Origin: Lutibacter sp. B1
Lineage (GTDB): Bacteria > Bacteroidota > Bacteroidia > Flavobacteriales > Flavobacteriaceae
DNA length: 64,000 nt
Reading direction: 5' to 3'
NCBI RefSeq assembly: GCF_012524075.1
Contig: NZ_JAAZUI010000015.1
Span: 1 to 64,000 of the forward strand
This document shows, piece after piece, positions 1 to 8,878 of this stretch. A program made the position numbers and the translations under genes. The number at the start of each line of letters is the position of its first letter. Positions within the stretch are counted from its first letter, which is position 1. The notes under the pieces are model-generated. The model saw only the letters and a list, made by a program, of their open reading frames with translations, ran no database searches and was not told where the DNA came from.

Positions 1-3000
1 CTGTAGTTTCTGAAACTGTCCACGTAAATGTTGTACCTGTTGTTGCAGAAGTAATGTCATAATCTAAATCTGTACTATCACATATAGTTTTTGTAGCAGC
101 ACTACTTATCGTTGGTGTTGGGTTTACGGTTACTGTTGCTGTAATATCGTCGCCTATACAATATGTAGGTGATGGACCTATAGGCGTTATTGTATACGTT
201 ATTGTTATTGGAGCATTGGTTGTATTGGTAAATGTACTCCTTGGAATACTACCTCCAATTGCAACATCTGTACCACTTGTTGGTTGTGTGGTGGTAATAC
301 CAGAAGGACTAGTACGTGTCCAATCAAATGTAGTATTTGCAAGTGAACTTGTAAGAACGATATCTACATTAGAATCCGTAGAACAAATATATTGTGCTGT
401 TGGTGTAGCAACTGCATCAGGTAATGCGTTTACAGTAATATCCTGTGAAATTGTTGCATCACATCCAGAAACAAGTCCATTTCCAACAGTTAAAGTAATT
501 GTATATGTACCTGATGCTGTATATATATGTATTGGATTTTGAAGATTAGATGTATTACCATCACCAAAGTCCCAATTCCAAACAGAAATTGGATAGCGAG
601 GATCAACTTTTTCTGATTCGTCAGTAAATTGAATACTAGAACTTTCACAACTCTCTCCACTAACTGAAGTAAAAGAAAAATTAGGAATAGGTTTTTCAGT
701 TGTATTTGTTCTAAGATTATCTCCATACACATATGAATAACTTCCACAGGCAGGACTATTTAAAATAATAATTGGCAACCTACTACCATAAGTAGTATAT
801 GTATGTGTTATTGTAGAAGAAGTAACTCCCGATGCAATAGTCTCTGAAACGGTATTACCATCACCAAAATCCCACACTAAACCATCAACTCCAAAAAGAT
901 TATCTACTTTAAAAGTAACATCATGAGGTGCACAACCCGGAGTTGTATCAAACTGGAAATCTCCTCTCGGCCCATCAACAAATATTTCAACAGTACTACT
1001 TTTTATACATCCACCAGTTAAAGTTTCTGTTAATGTTGCTGTATAATCTCCAGGTAAAGCATAAAAATGACTTGGATTTTGCAATGTTGAAGTATACCCA
1101 TCACCAAAATCCCAAAAATATGACGCTACAACACCTGTTGGGTCTGTTGTTGAAAATTGAGCTTGCGCAGGTGCACAACCTAGGTTGGTATCAGCAATAA
1201 CAATATCAACATAATCATCAACAACTGAAATTGTTTTTGAAATAATATCTTCACAACCAATATCATTTGTAACTCTTAAGTTAACTGTTTTATCTCCAAT
1301 TATATCAAAATTTAAAATTTGGCTAGTATCATTTCCTGATGTTTCATAAATACCATCACCGTCTAAATCCCATTCATAAAAATCAATAGTTCCAAAACTA
1401 ACTGTTGAAGTACTTGTAAAAGTAATATCTGTATCAACACAATAAATATTTTTAGTTGTTGTAAGACCTGCAGTAAGAACAGGCACACGAACATTTGCAG
1501 ATGAAATTTTAGTACTGGAACACCCTTGATCATCTGTAACTGTAAGTGTAACAGTATAATCTGCTCCAGAACTATAGCTATGAGTTGGGTTAACATCTGT
1601 TGATGTATTTCCATCTCCAAAATCCCACGCATAATGAAAAGTAGTAGCTGGATCAACTGGACTACCACTTCTTTGCGTAACACTAGATGTAAATGTTACA
1701 ATACCACCTGCACAAACAGGTGAAGGTGCGGAAGAAAAATCTACAATAGGTCCATTTACCACAATATTTGTTGGATATGTATATATCTCCTCACAACCAT
1801 GTTCTTCTATGACTGTTAAAGTTGCAGTATAAAGACCTGGTGTGTCGTAAGTATGGGTTGGGTTTTCATCTGTTGATGTATTTCCATCTCCAAAATCCCA
1901 TGCATAGCTGGCTGCACTAAAGTTAGAAGATGCATTCTCTGGTAAAGCTAATTGATGTGTAAAGTCTAAAGAACTTCCTGCACAAATAGGCGAAGTGTCA
2001 GAAATAATAAAAACTGGTGTAAAAGTCGTAACATATATATTAGCTGTTATGGTATCTTCACATGCTGCAGTACCTGAATCAGTAACTGTAAGTGTAACAG
2101 CGTAATCTCCTTCTACATTATAGCTATGAGTTGGATTTTCATCTGTTGATGTAGTTCCATCTCCAAAATCCCATAAATATATAGGAGTTATATTATCAAC
2201 TACACTATTATTAGTAAATGTAATTTCAGATGATGGCGCTATACATTCAGAATAAGAAGACGCTGTAAAAATTGCCTGTGGTTGTAAAATCAATACATTC
2301 AATTCGTAAACATCTGATTCACAACCGTTATAAATAGCAGTAGCCGAAATTGTATATGTCCCTGTAGCATCATAAGTATGGCTAGTTGTACTTTCTGTTA
2401 CACTATCAACATCAGTCATTATTACATTTCCATCTCCAAAATCCCATTCTATCTGATCTGTTAAATTTGTAATAGCAGCAGTTAGTTGAATAGACTCATC
2501 GATGCAATATTCAATTTTATCGGATGTAAATGTGATAGATTGCTCTTCTCCTACTTCAATATAATCAGTTTTTGAATTGGTTAATGTACATCCATTTGTA
2601 GTAGTAACTGTTAATGACACATCATATTCTCCTGCTGCTGAATATGTATAAGTCGGATTTGCATTAGTTGATGTTCCTCCATCTCCAAAAGTCCAAGCAT
2701 AAGTTAAAATAGGATCCGAACTATTTGTGTAAATAACTGAAAACTCTCTTGGAACTGAAACACAACCTTCTAAGCTAATTGATTCAAAATCTACAGCAGT
2801 TTCTGGTATATCCACATCTGTGGTTATAGTATTGGTACAACCATTTACTGTAGTTACGGTTAAAGTAACAGGGAATGAACCAGAACCGTTAAAATTAAAT
2901 GCTGGATCTTTTAAACTTGATGTATTTCCACCTCCAAAATCCCATGCATAAGTATCTATTGTTGTTCCTGAAACTGTTGAAGTGTCTGTAAAATTAATCG

Positions 3001-4234
3001 TATAGTCTGGTGAACATGCACTAGTAGTAGCATACGTAAAAGTAGCTGTAGCACCACTAATTAAAACATCTTTTGTTGTAGATATTATACATCCGTCAGA
3101 AAAAGTTGTCGTTAATTTTGCAGTATAATTTCCAGGTGAATCATATGTAAAATTAGGTGATTGATTAGTAGAATCTATTGTACCATCATCTTGAAAATCC
3201 CACTCCCAACTTACTGCATCTGCACTTGAATCATCCGTAAATTCCACTGGTACTCCTGCACATTCTCCAACAAAAGAAAAGTCGGTAGCACTACCTACAT
3301 TAAAAGAAATTTGTTTTGTTACAGGGTCTGAACTACATAAATCATTTGAGATAGCCGTAAATGTAACATCATAATCTCCTGCTGCAGTAAAATTATGTGT
3401 AAAATTTTGAGCTGTTGAAACTTCAACTCCATCAATCTCCCAAGAATAATCTACTACACTACCAGAACTAATTGTAGTATTTCCATAAAATGTAACTTCT
3501 CCTAAACCACAAATACTCTCTTTCACAAAAGTAAAGTCGGCTGTAGGTTTAGGGTATACTATAATTGCCCCTTGTTTAAATATTGTTTCTGAACACTCAT
3601 TAACATCCTCAACAGTTAGTAATACGTCATAAGTTCCTTCTTCTAAATCTGTAAGATTCAATGTTGGAGAAGCTTGAGTAACCGTTGGTAAAACTCCTAA
3701 AAAATCAAAAGTATATGAAGATATATCACCTCCTGTTATTCCCCCAACAGGTGTGCCACTTATATCAAATGATTCGACAACAACAGGTGTAGCTTCAGCG
3801 GTTAAAGTGGTAGTAAAAGGTTCACAACCTGTCAATGTTAAAGGTAAAGATGGATATGGAGACGGATACACAGAAATAGTTTGTGTAGAAACCAATTCAG
3901 CACTTCCTCCTCCATTAATTGTTAGTGTAACAGTATACGTTCCTGGTTGTGAGTAGTTTGCTGAAGGATTTTTAACTGTAGAAGTATTTGAATTCCCTAA
4001 ATTCCATTCCCAAGAAGTAGCTCCTACCGAAGTATCTGTAAAACTTGCTGTAACAGGTGAACAAGTTTGATTAGTTACAAAGTTGAATGATGCTGTTTGT
4101 GAAAAAGCACTGGATGATATTAAAAATAGTGTAATAAAAGTTATTAAAGAAAAATAATTACTTATTTTATTAAAGCCTCCTTTGGAAACTAAAAAGCTTT
4201 TAAGAGATTGGTTAATTAGGTAGTTTTTCTTCAT
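1..4234 (-). CDS. Giant secreted PKD-repeat surface protein (3' end outside window)
   Basis: Continuous reading frame of about 1,411 codons from the ATG at 4234 to the window edge; the C-terminus is missing. An N-terminal signal peptide of roughly 46 residues ends in a hydrophobic stretch and SAFSQ. About fourteen immunoglobulin-like PKD-type units of 80-95 residues follow, most carrying W-D-F-G-D-G or a variant (first ones degenerate, e.g. WEWNLGN). The last visible ~170 residues (bases 1-500) lack that motif and look like PKD-like domains with paired cysteines and ITYTITP-like strands. Cysteines recur near the start of most units. Such proteins in Flavobacteriia are exported by the type IX system and act as adhesins or gliding-related surface proteins; the sorting domain would lie outside the window, so the export route is inferred. 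Function as an adhesin is a family-level guess. Confidence 0.9.
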   Translation of the reverse strand, partial: MKKNYLINQSLKSFLVSKGGFNKISNYFSLITFITLFLISSSAFSQTASFNFVTNQTCSPVTASFTDTSVGATSWEWNLGNSNTSTVKNPSANYSQPGTYTVTLTINGGGSAELVSTQTISVYPSPYPSLPLTLTGCEPFTTTLTAEATPVVVESFDISGTPVGGITGGDISSYTFDFLGVLPTVTQASPTLNLTDLEEGTYDVLLTVEDVNECSETIFKQGAIIVYPKPTADFTFVKESICGLGEVTFYGNTTISSGSVVDYSWEIDGVEVSTAQNFTHNFTAAGDYDVTFTAISNDLCSSDPVTKQISFNVGSATDFSFVGECAGVPVEFTDDSSADAVSWEWDFQDDGTIDSTNQSPNFTYDSPGNYTAKLTTTFSDGCIISTTKDVLISGATATFTYATTSACSPDYTINFTDTSTVSGTTIDTYAWDFGGGNTSSLKDPAFNFNGSGSFPVTLTVTTVNGCTNTITTDVDIPETAVDFESISLEGCVSVPREFSVIYTNSSDPILTYAWTFGDGGTSTNANPTYTYSAAGEYDVSLTVTTTNGCTLTNSKTDYIEVGEEQSITFTSDKIEYCIDESIQLTAAITNLTDQIEWDFGDGNVIMTDVDSVTESTTSHTYDATGTYTISATAIYNGCESDVYELNVLILQPQAIFTASSYSECIAPSSEITFTNNSVVDNITPIYLWDFGDGTTSTDENPTHSYNVEGDYAVTLTVTDSGTAACEDTITANIYVTTFTPVFIISDTSPICAGSSLDFTHQLALPENASSNFSAASYAWDFGDGNTSTDENPTHTYDTPGLYTATLTVIEEHGCEEIYTYPTNIVVNGPIVDFSSAPSPVCAGGIVTFTSSVTQRSGSPVDPATTFHYAWDFGDGNTSTDVNPTHSYSSGADYTVTLTVTDDQGCSSTKISSANVRVPVLTAGLTTTKNIYCVDTDITFTSTSTVSFGTIDFYEWDLDGDGIYETSGNDTSQILNFDIIGDKTVNLRVTNDIGCEDIISKTISVVDDYVDIVIADTNLGCAPAQAQFSTTDPTGVVASYFWDFGDGYTSTLQNPSHFYALPGDYTATLTETLTGGCIKSSTVEIFVDGPRGDFQFDTTPGCAPHDVTFKVDNLFGVDGLVWDFGDGNTVSETIASGVTSSTITHTYTTYGSRLPIIILNSPACGSYSYVYGDNLRTNTTEKPIPNFSFTSVSGESCESSSIQFTDESEKVDPRYPISVWNWDFGDGNTSNLQNPIHIYTASGTYTITLTVGNGLVSGCDATISQDITVNALPDAVATPTAQYICSTDSNVDIVLTSSLANTTFDWTRTSPSGITTTQPTSGTDVAIGGSIPRSTFTNTTNAPITITYTITPIGPSPTYCIGDDITATVTVNPTPTISSAATKTICDSTDLDYDITSATTGTTFTWTVSETT

Positions 4235-4318
4235 AAGTAATGTAATAAGAGTAGGTCTGTGTCAATAATTAAAAAAATTAATCTTTTTTTCTTTTTTTTA
4301 TTGTGTACTTGTTAACAA

Positions 4319-4347
4319 CAAAAGTATAATATTAAATTATACTTCAA
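4319..4347 (-). promoter_or_regulatory. Bacteroidota-type promoter for the PKD protein gene
   Basis: On the minus strand TTG (4347-4345), an 18-base spacer and TACTTTTG (4326-4319) match the TTG / TAnnTTTG consensus of the Bacteroidota primary sigma factor. It lies about 85 bases upstream of the ATG at 4234, leaving a T-rich leader. Read from sequence only; no transcript evidence. Confidence 0.5.
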
Positions 4348-4648
4348 TCTAAAAATAGATGAAGTGTTAAAAAATTACAATAAAATGCTAATTTAACAAC
4401 ACAAAAAGCTTAAATTACCTTAAATACAACTATTATCATAATCTATATGACTCAAAACCACGATCTATCAAAGTCATTTTTGAGGAAATTCCTTGTAAAA
4501 AAGTTTTTTGAAATTATGGTTTTATTTAAAGAAAATAAAAGTGTACTTTCTGAATCATAAATAATGAAATTTATTGTTCATAAAAAGTAAAATGAAATAA
4601 CAGCTTGGCTAATCTATTTTATACAAGTAATTATAAACATTAGAAGAA
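4348..4648. other. Gene-free AT-rich stretch
   Basis: No coding frame, RNA or clear repeat is visible between the promoter of the PKD gene and the hsdR relic. The base composition is strongly AT-rich with short poly-T and poly-A runs. It probably represents decayed DNA at the edge of the old restriction locus, but nothing positive supports that here. Confidence 0.5.
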
Positions 4649-4768
4649 ATGAGAGTTTTTATTGTAAAAGGTAGTGGTAGAAGCACTCACTATAAATTAA
4701 ATTTAGCATATATTGAATTACTAAAGATAACACCATCAGTTAATAGTGTAAATAATTTAATAAGTTAA
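4649..4768 (+). pseudogene. Short fragment with winged-helix-like tail, in frame with the hsdR relic
   Basis: A 39-codon frame starting with ATG at 4649 ends in TAA at 4766-4768, directly before and in the same frame as the HsdR-like remnant. It contains KGSGRSTHYKLN, a pattern resembling the wing of C-terminal winged-helix domains in some accessory DNA-binding proteins. It does not look like the HsdR sequence normally found before the EDELAF segment, so it may be a deletion junction between two genes. Weak call; it could be random frame. Confidence 0.25.
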
Positions 4769-5437
4769 GAAGATGAATTAGCATTTACCCATGCATTTAG
4801 GACACTAATGCGTCTTAAAAATACAATGGCAACTTTTGCCGATTTTGATTGGGGAGATATTGCAATGAGTGAAGAATTATTCAATGATTTTAGAAGTAAA
4901 TATTTAGACTTATGGCAAAAAGTAAATTTTGATCATAATAAAGAAAAAGTATCCATAATAGAAGATGTTGATTTTGAATTAGAATTAATTCATAGAGACG
5001 AAATTAACGTAACCTATATACTAAAACTCTTAGCTATTTTAAAAGAAGCTAAGAAAGGAGATCAAGAAAAAAAGAAAAAAGAAGTACTTGATTTAATAGC
5101 TGGTGAAGCTCATTTGAGGAGTAAACGAGAATTAATTAGAAAATTTACCTGCAATAGAAGACATTGATACCATCCCTCAGGAGTTCGATAAATTCTGGAG
5201 TGATGAACAGCAAAAAGCATTTAATGAATTGGTGAAAGACGAAAAATTATCTTCCAACAAAACTCAAAAGTTAATTGAAGATTATTTATTTGCCGAACGT
5301 GAACCTCTTAGAGATGAAGTTTTAGACTTATAGAAGGAGGTAAACCATCGGTGCTAAAAAGAAAAAAGATTGGTGATGCTATTCTTAAAAAAGTAATGAA
5401 TTTTGTTGAAATATTTATAAATGGTTTTGATAATTAG
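4769..5437 (+). pseudogene. hsdR: Type I restriction enzyme R subunit (HsdR), C-terminal relic
   Basis: The translation reads EDELAF-THAFRTLMRLKN, then SKYLDLWQKV and DVDFELELIHRDEINV, which is the helical C-terminal region of HsdR, the motor/nuclease subunit of type I restriction systems. The frame shifts near 5130-5150 (continuing as ENLPAIEDIDTIPQEFDKFW), then breaks again near 5331 where an in-frame TAG is met and a different frame continues with EGGKPSVLKRKKIGDAILKK to a stop at 5435-5437. The helicase and nuclease domains and the partner hsdM/hsdS genes are absent. With two frame breaks and no N-terminal four-fifths it cannot give an active enzyme. It lies next to the 3' end of tRNA-Leu, a usual integration site for such islands. 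Confidence 0.85.
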
Positions 5438-5524
5438 TTGAAGATTATCAATCTATTTTAGATTACAGAAAAGGAAAATTATAAATATTAAAAAAATTTG
5501 TCAGTAAATCTATCAGTATAAAAA

Positions 5525-5564
5525 CTAAAAAACTCTTGAAAATCAAACGATTAACAAGAGTTTT
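5525..5564 (-). terminator. Terminator of the tRNA-Gly/tRNA-Leu unit
   Basis: Ten-base arms at 5529-5538 and 5555-5564 (AAAACTCTTG / CAAGAGTTTT) form a hairpin immediately downstream of tRNA-Leu on the minus strand and are followed by a T-rich run. It fits an intrinsic terminator for the two tRNA genes. Confidence 0.6.
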
Positions 5565-5566
5565 AG

Positions 5567-5652
5567 TACAGAAGGCGGGACTTGAACCCGCACGGACATT
5601 ACTGTCCACTGGATTTTAAGTCCAGCGTGTCTACCAATTCCACCACTTCTGC
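5567..5652 (-). tRNA. tRNA-Leu (anticodon TAA)
   Basis: An 86-base cloverleaf reads on the minus strand from GCAGAAG to CTTCTGT. The anticodon arm CTGGACT-TAA-AATCCAG gives anticodon TAA, and the T arm contains GGGTTCAAGTCCC. A long variable arm (GTGGACAGTAATGTCCGT region) identifies a class II tRNA, as expected for leucine. CCA is not encoded. It decodes UUA, the main leucine codon of this AT-rich genome. Confidence 0.95.
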
Positions 5653-5672
5653 ATTGGTATTATATATTGTAG

Positions 5673-5744
5673 AGCGAAAGACGGGATTTGAACCCGCGAC
5701 CCTCACCTTGGCAAGGTGATGCTCTACCCCTGAGCTACTTTCGC
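5673..5744 (-). tRNA. tRNA-Gly (anticodon GCC)
   Basis: A 72-base cloverleaf on the minus strand from GCGAAAG to CTTTCGC with discriminator T. The anticodon arm CACCTT-GCC-AAGGTG gives GCC, and the T arm has CGGGTTCAAATCCCG. It lies 20 bases upstream of tRNA-Leu and is probably co-transcribed with it. CCA is not encoded. Confidence 0.95.
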
Positions 5745-5871
5745 AGTCATATTTTTAAGAACTAACATTTGTTATGCTCAAATGCGAGGGCAAATTTAAA
5801 ACAATTCTATTAAATCCAAAGACTTTTTTCGAATTTATTTGAATATTTTTTTTAATCAGCTTATTTTAAGG

Positions 5872-5901
5872 TTGTAATTCTCTAATAATAAAATATATTT
5901 G
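5872..5901 (+). promoter_or_regulatory. Promoter of the heme O synthase / cytochrome oxidase cluster
   Basis: TTG at 5872-5874, a 19-base spacer and TATATTTG at 5894-5901 match the Bacteroidota TTG-N19-TAnnTTTG promoter almost ideally. The predicted transcription start falls about 15 bases before the ATG at 5923, giving a short leader. Confidence 0.6.
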
Positions 5902-5922
5902 CACTAATTTTAAGTAAATTTA

Positions 5923-6828
5923 ATGCAAGTAAGTTCAAATTCGATTCCTAAAAAAGTGAATTTTTCAACAGTAATTAATGATTTTAAGCAACTAACAAAG
6001 GTTGGATTATCATTAAGTGTTGTATTTTCATCTTTGGCAGGATATTTATTAGCGGCAGAAGAAATTAAAATTTTAACACTGGTTTTATTGGCTATTGGAG
6101 GATATTTAATGGTTGGAGCATCTAATGCTTTTAATCAAATTATTGAAAAAGATACCGATGCGCTTATGAAACGAACCCAAAATAGGCCACTACCAACCGG
6201 TAGAATGCATGTTTCAACAGCTTTAGTTATAGCAATTGCATTTACAATTTTAGGTTTAGCTATTTTATATTCTATAAATCCTAAAAGTGCTTTATTTGGG
6301 GCAATTTCAATATTTTTATATACAAGTGTGTATACACCTTTAAAATCGGTAACTCCACTGGCGGTTTTTGTAGGTGCAATACCTGGAGCTATCCCGTTTA
6401 TGTTAGGTTGGGTAGCAGCTACAAATCATTTTTCTGTAGAACCGGGAATGTTATTTTTAATTCAGTTCTTTTGGCAATTTCCACATTTTTGGGCAATTGC
6501 TTGGTTACAATATGATGAATATAAAAAAGCCGGCTTTAATTTAATGCCAATGGGGCAAAAAAATAAAAAAGCGGTAGTGCAAATCATTATTTATACCGTT
6601 TGTTTAATAATAGTATCTGTAATTCCTGCTTTTAAATTAACAGGAAGTTTTTATATTTACCCGGTTACAGCAGTTATTTTAGCATTATTAGGAGGAAAAA
6701 TGTTATTTTATGCCATAAAATTGTATAAAAAACAAACTGACAAACAAGCAAGACAATTAATGTTATCAAGTGTGTTATACATAACATTAATACAAATAAT
6801 CTACGTTGTAGATAAATTTTTACATTAA
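5923..6828 (+). CDS. cyoE: Protoheme IX farnesyltransferase (heme O synthase)
   Basis: A 301-residue polytopic UbiA-family prenyltransferase that joins a farnesyl group to heme b to make heme O, the precursor of heme A for cytochrome c oxidase. The first Asp-rich motif lies at residues 68-94 (N-x3-Q-x4-D-x-D-x5-R-x3-RPLPTGR) and the second cytosolic loop motif at 184-209 (WQFPHFW...YDEYKKAGF). About nine membrane helices fit the family, as does the length. It is first in a run of oxidase genes in the same direction, which supports the heme O/A role (also named ctaB). Start chosen at the only good ATG after the promoter. Confidence 0.95.
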   Translation: MQVSSNSIPKKVNFSTVINDFKQLTKVGLSLSVVFSSLAGYLLAAEEIKILTLVLLAIGGYLMVGASNAFNQIIEKDTDALMKRTQNRPLPTGRMHVSTALVIAIAFTILGLAILYSINPKSALFGAISIFLYTSVYTPLKSVTPLAVFVGAIPGAIPFMLGWVAATNHFSVEPGMLFLIQFFWQFPHFWAIAWLQYDEYKKAGFNLMPMGQKNKKAVVQIIIYTVCLIIVSVIPAFKLTGSFYIYPVTAVILALLGGKMLFYAIKLYKKQTDKQARQLMLSSVLYITLIQIIYVVDKFLH

Positions 6829-6830
6829 AA

Positions 6831-7412
6831 ATGAAAGAATCGTTAGATAAAGAATTAAAAAAAGCAAAAAGGAAATCAGCAAAACCAATGTTATGGGTTT
6901 CTATGATTAGTATGACTATGATGTTTGCCGGTTTAACAAGTGCGTATGTAGTTAGTAGAAAAAGAAGTGATTGGGTGTCTTTTGATTTACCAAACGCATT
7001 TTATATAAGCACAACTTTAATAGTATTAAGTAGTATAACTTTTTTTTTAGCAAAAAATTTTATTAAAAAAAACAACAGGCAATTAACAACTGTTTTTTTA
7101 GTATCAACTCTTATTTTAGGTGTTGGATTTGTGTTTTTTCAGTTTGAAGGATTTAAAGAACTATTTAATGCTGGTTTGGTTTTTGCCGGTGAGAAAAGTA
7201 CCGTAAAATCTTCATTTATTTATGGAATTACGTTAGCACATTTAGCGCATATTTTTGCAGGATTAATTGTGTTATTGGTAGTTTTATACAATCATTTCAA
7301 TAAAAAGTACTCATCAGTAGATTTTTTAGGATTAGAACTGGGTGCTATTTTTTGGCATTTTGTAGATATACTATGGATTTACCTATTTTTATTTTTCTAT
7401 TTTATTAGATAA
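6831..7412 (+). CDS. Cytochrome c oxidase subunit III family protein (short paralogue)
   Basis: A 193-residue inner-membrane protein with about five helices, beginning 3 bases after cyoE. Heme-copper oxidase subunit III features are the H-L-A-H-I-F-A-G helix around residues 143-152 and the closing WHFVDILWIYLF segment. Subunit III carries no redox centre; it stabilises the complex and its lipid/oxygen path. The following gene is a second, longer subunit III; paired subunit III genes in this order are common in Flavobacteriia. Which paralogue is assembled with the catalytic subunit cannot be told, because subunits I and II are not in the window. Confidence 0.9.
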   Translation: MKESLDKELKKAKRKSAKPMLWVSMISMTMMFAGLTSAYVVSRKRSDWVSFDLPNAFYISTTLIVLSSITFFLAKNFIKKNNRQLTTVFLVSTLILGVGFVFFQFEGFKELFNAGLVFAGEKSTVKSSFIYGITLAHLAHIFAGLIVLLVVLYNHFNKKYSSVDFLGLELGAIFWHFVDILWIYLFLFFYFIR

Positions 7413-7466
7413 TAAAAATTATGTACTTTTGGCAAACTATAACTAAAAATCAAAAACATAACTTTT

Positions 7467-8447
7467 ATGGAAGCAACTATTGCTACTGAAACTAATGGGC
7501 AAACTTGGAGTGGAGGAAACAACAAGCCGTTAGGTGCAAGTTATGGTAAAATGATGATGTGGTTCTTCATTTTATCAGATGCTCTTACATTTTCAGCTTT
7601 CTTAGCCGCCTATGGTTTAACACGTTTTAAATTTATTGAATCTTGGCCAATAGCCGATGAAGTTTTTACTCACTTTCCATTTTTACATGGTGTACATGCG
7701 CCAATGTATTATGTGGCATTTATGACCTTTATTCTGATATTTTCTTCGGTTACAATGGTATTGGCAGTTGATGCTGGTCGTCAAATGAAACAAAAGAAAG
7801 TAACATTTTATATGTTGCTAACCATTATTGGCGGGTTAATATTCTTAGGATCTCAAGCTTGGGAATGGAAAAACTTTATTGGAGGAAGTTATGGTGCAGT
7901 TCAATTAAATGATGGTAAAATCATTCAGTTTGTAGATGCTTCGGGTCATCAAATTGAATTAGAAAAGTTTGCAATAGCATCTCATTCTGAAAGAACTCAA
8001 CATACAAAAGATAAAGGTTTATGGTTTGTTAAAGAAGCTGCTTTACCCCCATTTTCTGTAAATGAAGTAATTGAAGGTTTTAAAGCAAACCCTGATATTA
8101 CAATTAGAACTGAAAAAATTAATGCTGAAACCAAAACCAAAACAATAATACCTCGCGAAGAGGCAATGGCTTATTTAAACGAAGCTAAAGTAGTAGTAAA
8201 AGGTGCTAACTTAAAAGTAAATGAATATGGAAAAACTTTGTTTGCCGATTTCTTTTTCTTTATAACAGGATTCCATGGATTTCACGTTTTTACTGGAGTT
8301 TTAATTAATATTATCATCTTTTTTAATGTAATTATTGGAACTTATCAAAAAAGAGGGCATTACGAAATGGTTGAAAAAGTTGGATTATATTGGCATTTTG
8401 TAGATTTAGTTTGGGTGTTTGTATTTACATTCTTCTACTTAGTTTAA
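7467..8447 (+). CDS. Cytochrome c oxidase subunit III (long form with central insertion)
   Basis: A 326-residue subunit III homologue. N-terminal helices contain MMMWFFILSDALTFSAFLA, typical of the family; the C-terminus has GFHGFHVFTGV and ends WHFVDLVWVFVFTFFYLV. Between helices, residues about 130-258 form a hydrophilic, charged segment absent from the standard subunit, probably exposed outside the membrane. It sits 54 bases after the short paralogue, with a TACTTTTG element (7424-7431) in the gap that could provide an internal promoter. Role: structural subunit of the terminal oxidase. The function of the insertion is unknown. Confidence 0.9.
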   Translation: MEATIATETNGQTWSGGNNKPLGASYGKMMMWFFILSDALTFSAFLAAYGLTRFKFIESWPIADEVFTHFPFLHGVHAPMYYVAFMTFILIFSSVTMVLAVDAGRQMKQKKVTFYMLLTIIGGLIFLGSQAWEWKNFIGGSYGAVQLNDGKIIQFVDASGHQIELEKFAIASHSERTQHTKDKGLWFVKEAALPPFSVNEVIEGFKANPDITIRTEKINAETKTKTIIPREEAMAYLNEAKVVVKGANLKVNEYGKTLFADFFFFITGFHGFHVFTGVLINIIIFFNVIIGTYQKRGHYEMVEKVGLYWHFVDLVWVFVFTFFYLV

Positions 8448-8465
8448 TTCAAAAAAGATATTAAA

Positions 8466-8819
8466 ATGGCACACGCACAAGAACATACATCGCACACAAA
8501 ATTAATTTGGAAAGTATTTGGTATACTTTCTGTTGTTACAATAGTTGAAGTAATTTTAGGAATTGAAAAACCGGATTCACTCCATTTAAGCAGAGTTTTT
8601 GGTACAAGTCCTTTAAATATAATTTTTCTTGTTTTAACTTTGGTAAAAGCTTATTATATTACTTGGTTTTTTATGCATATGGCTGATGAGAAAAAGAATT
8701 TAAGAAGAGCAGTAGTTTGGACAGGAGTTTTTTTAATTTCTTATTTAGCTACGTTGCTGTTGATTGAAGGAAATTATATTGGAGATGTATTAGGTCCATT
8801 AACAAAATGGAACTACTAA
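8466..8819 (+). CDS. Cytochrome c oxidase subunit IV family protein (CyoD/caa3-type)
   Basis: A 117-residue small membrane subunit with three predicted helices: residues about 15-33, 50-68 (followed by YYITWFFMHMADEKK) and 78-98. The K-A-Y-Y-I-x-W-F-F-M-H-M pattern is the hallmark of prokaryotic subunit IV, thought to help assembly and stability of the oxidase around the copper-B site. It ends the first part of the cluster; a strong hairpin follows at 8843-8868. Confidence 0.9.
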   Translation: MAHAQEHTSHTKLIWKVFGILSVVTIVEVILGIEKPDSLHLSRVFGTSPLNIIFLVLTLVKAYYITWFFMHMADEKKNLRRAVVWTGVFLISYLATLLLIEGNYIGDVLGPLTKWNY

Positions 8820-8842
8820 TTGAATAAAAATAATATGGAGGA

Positions 8843-8868
8843 AGGTGGTTTTTAAACCACCTTTTTTA
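8843..8868 (+). terminator. Intrinsic terminator after subunit IV
   Basis: AGGTGGTTT and AAACCACCT pair with a minimal loop and are followed by TTTTTT. The next gene starts only about 10 bases later, so the hairpin may attenuate rather than fully stop transcription into the Sco genes. Confidence 0.7.
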
Positions 8869-8878
8869 ATTTTGTAAA

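Noticed and set aside
216-542. Open frame on the plus strand inside the PKD gene (also 928-1200 and 3753-3956)
   Set aside because: They lie antisense to the continuous repeat frame on the minus strand and have no family content.
1-4000. Regular repeats that could suggest a CRISPR array
   Set aside because: The period is about 240-280 bases and translates to PKD units; there is no short identical repeat with unique spacers.
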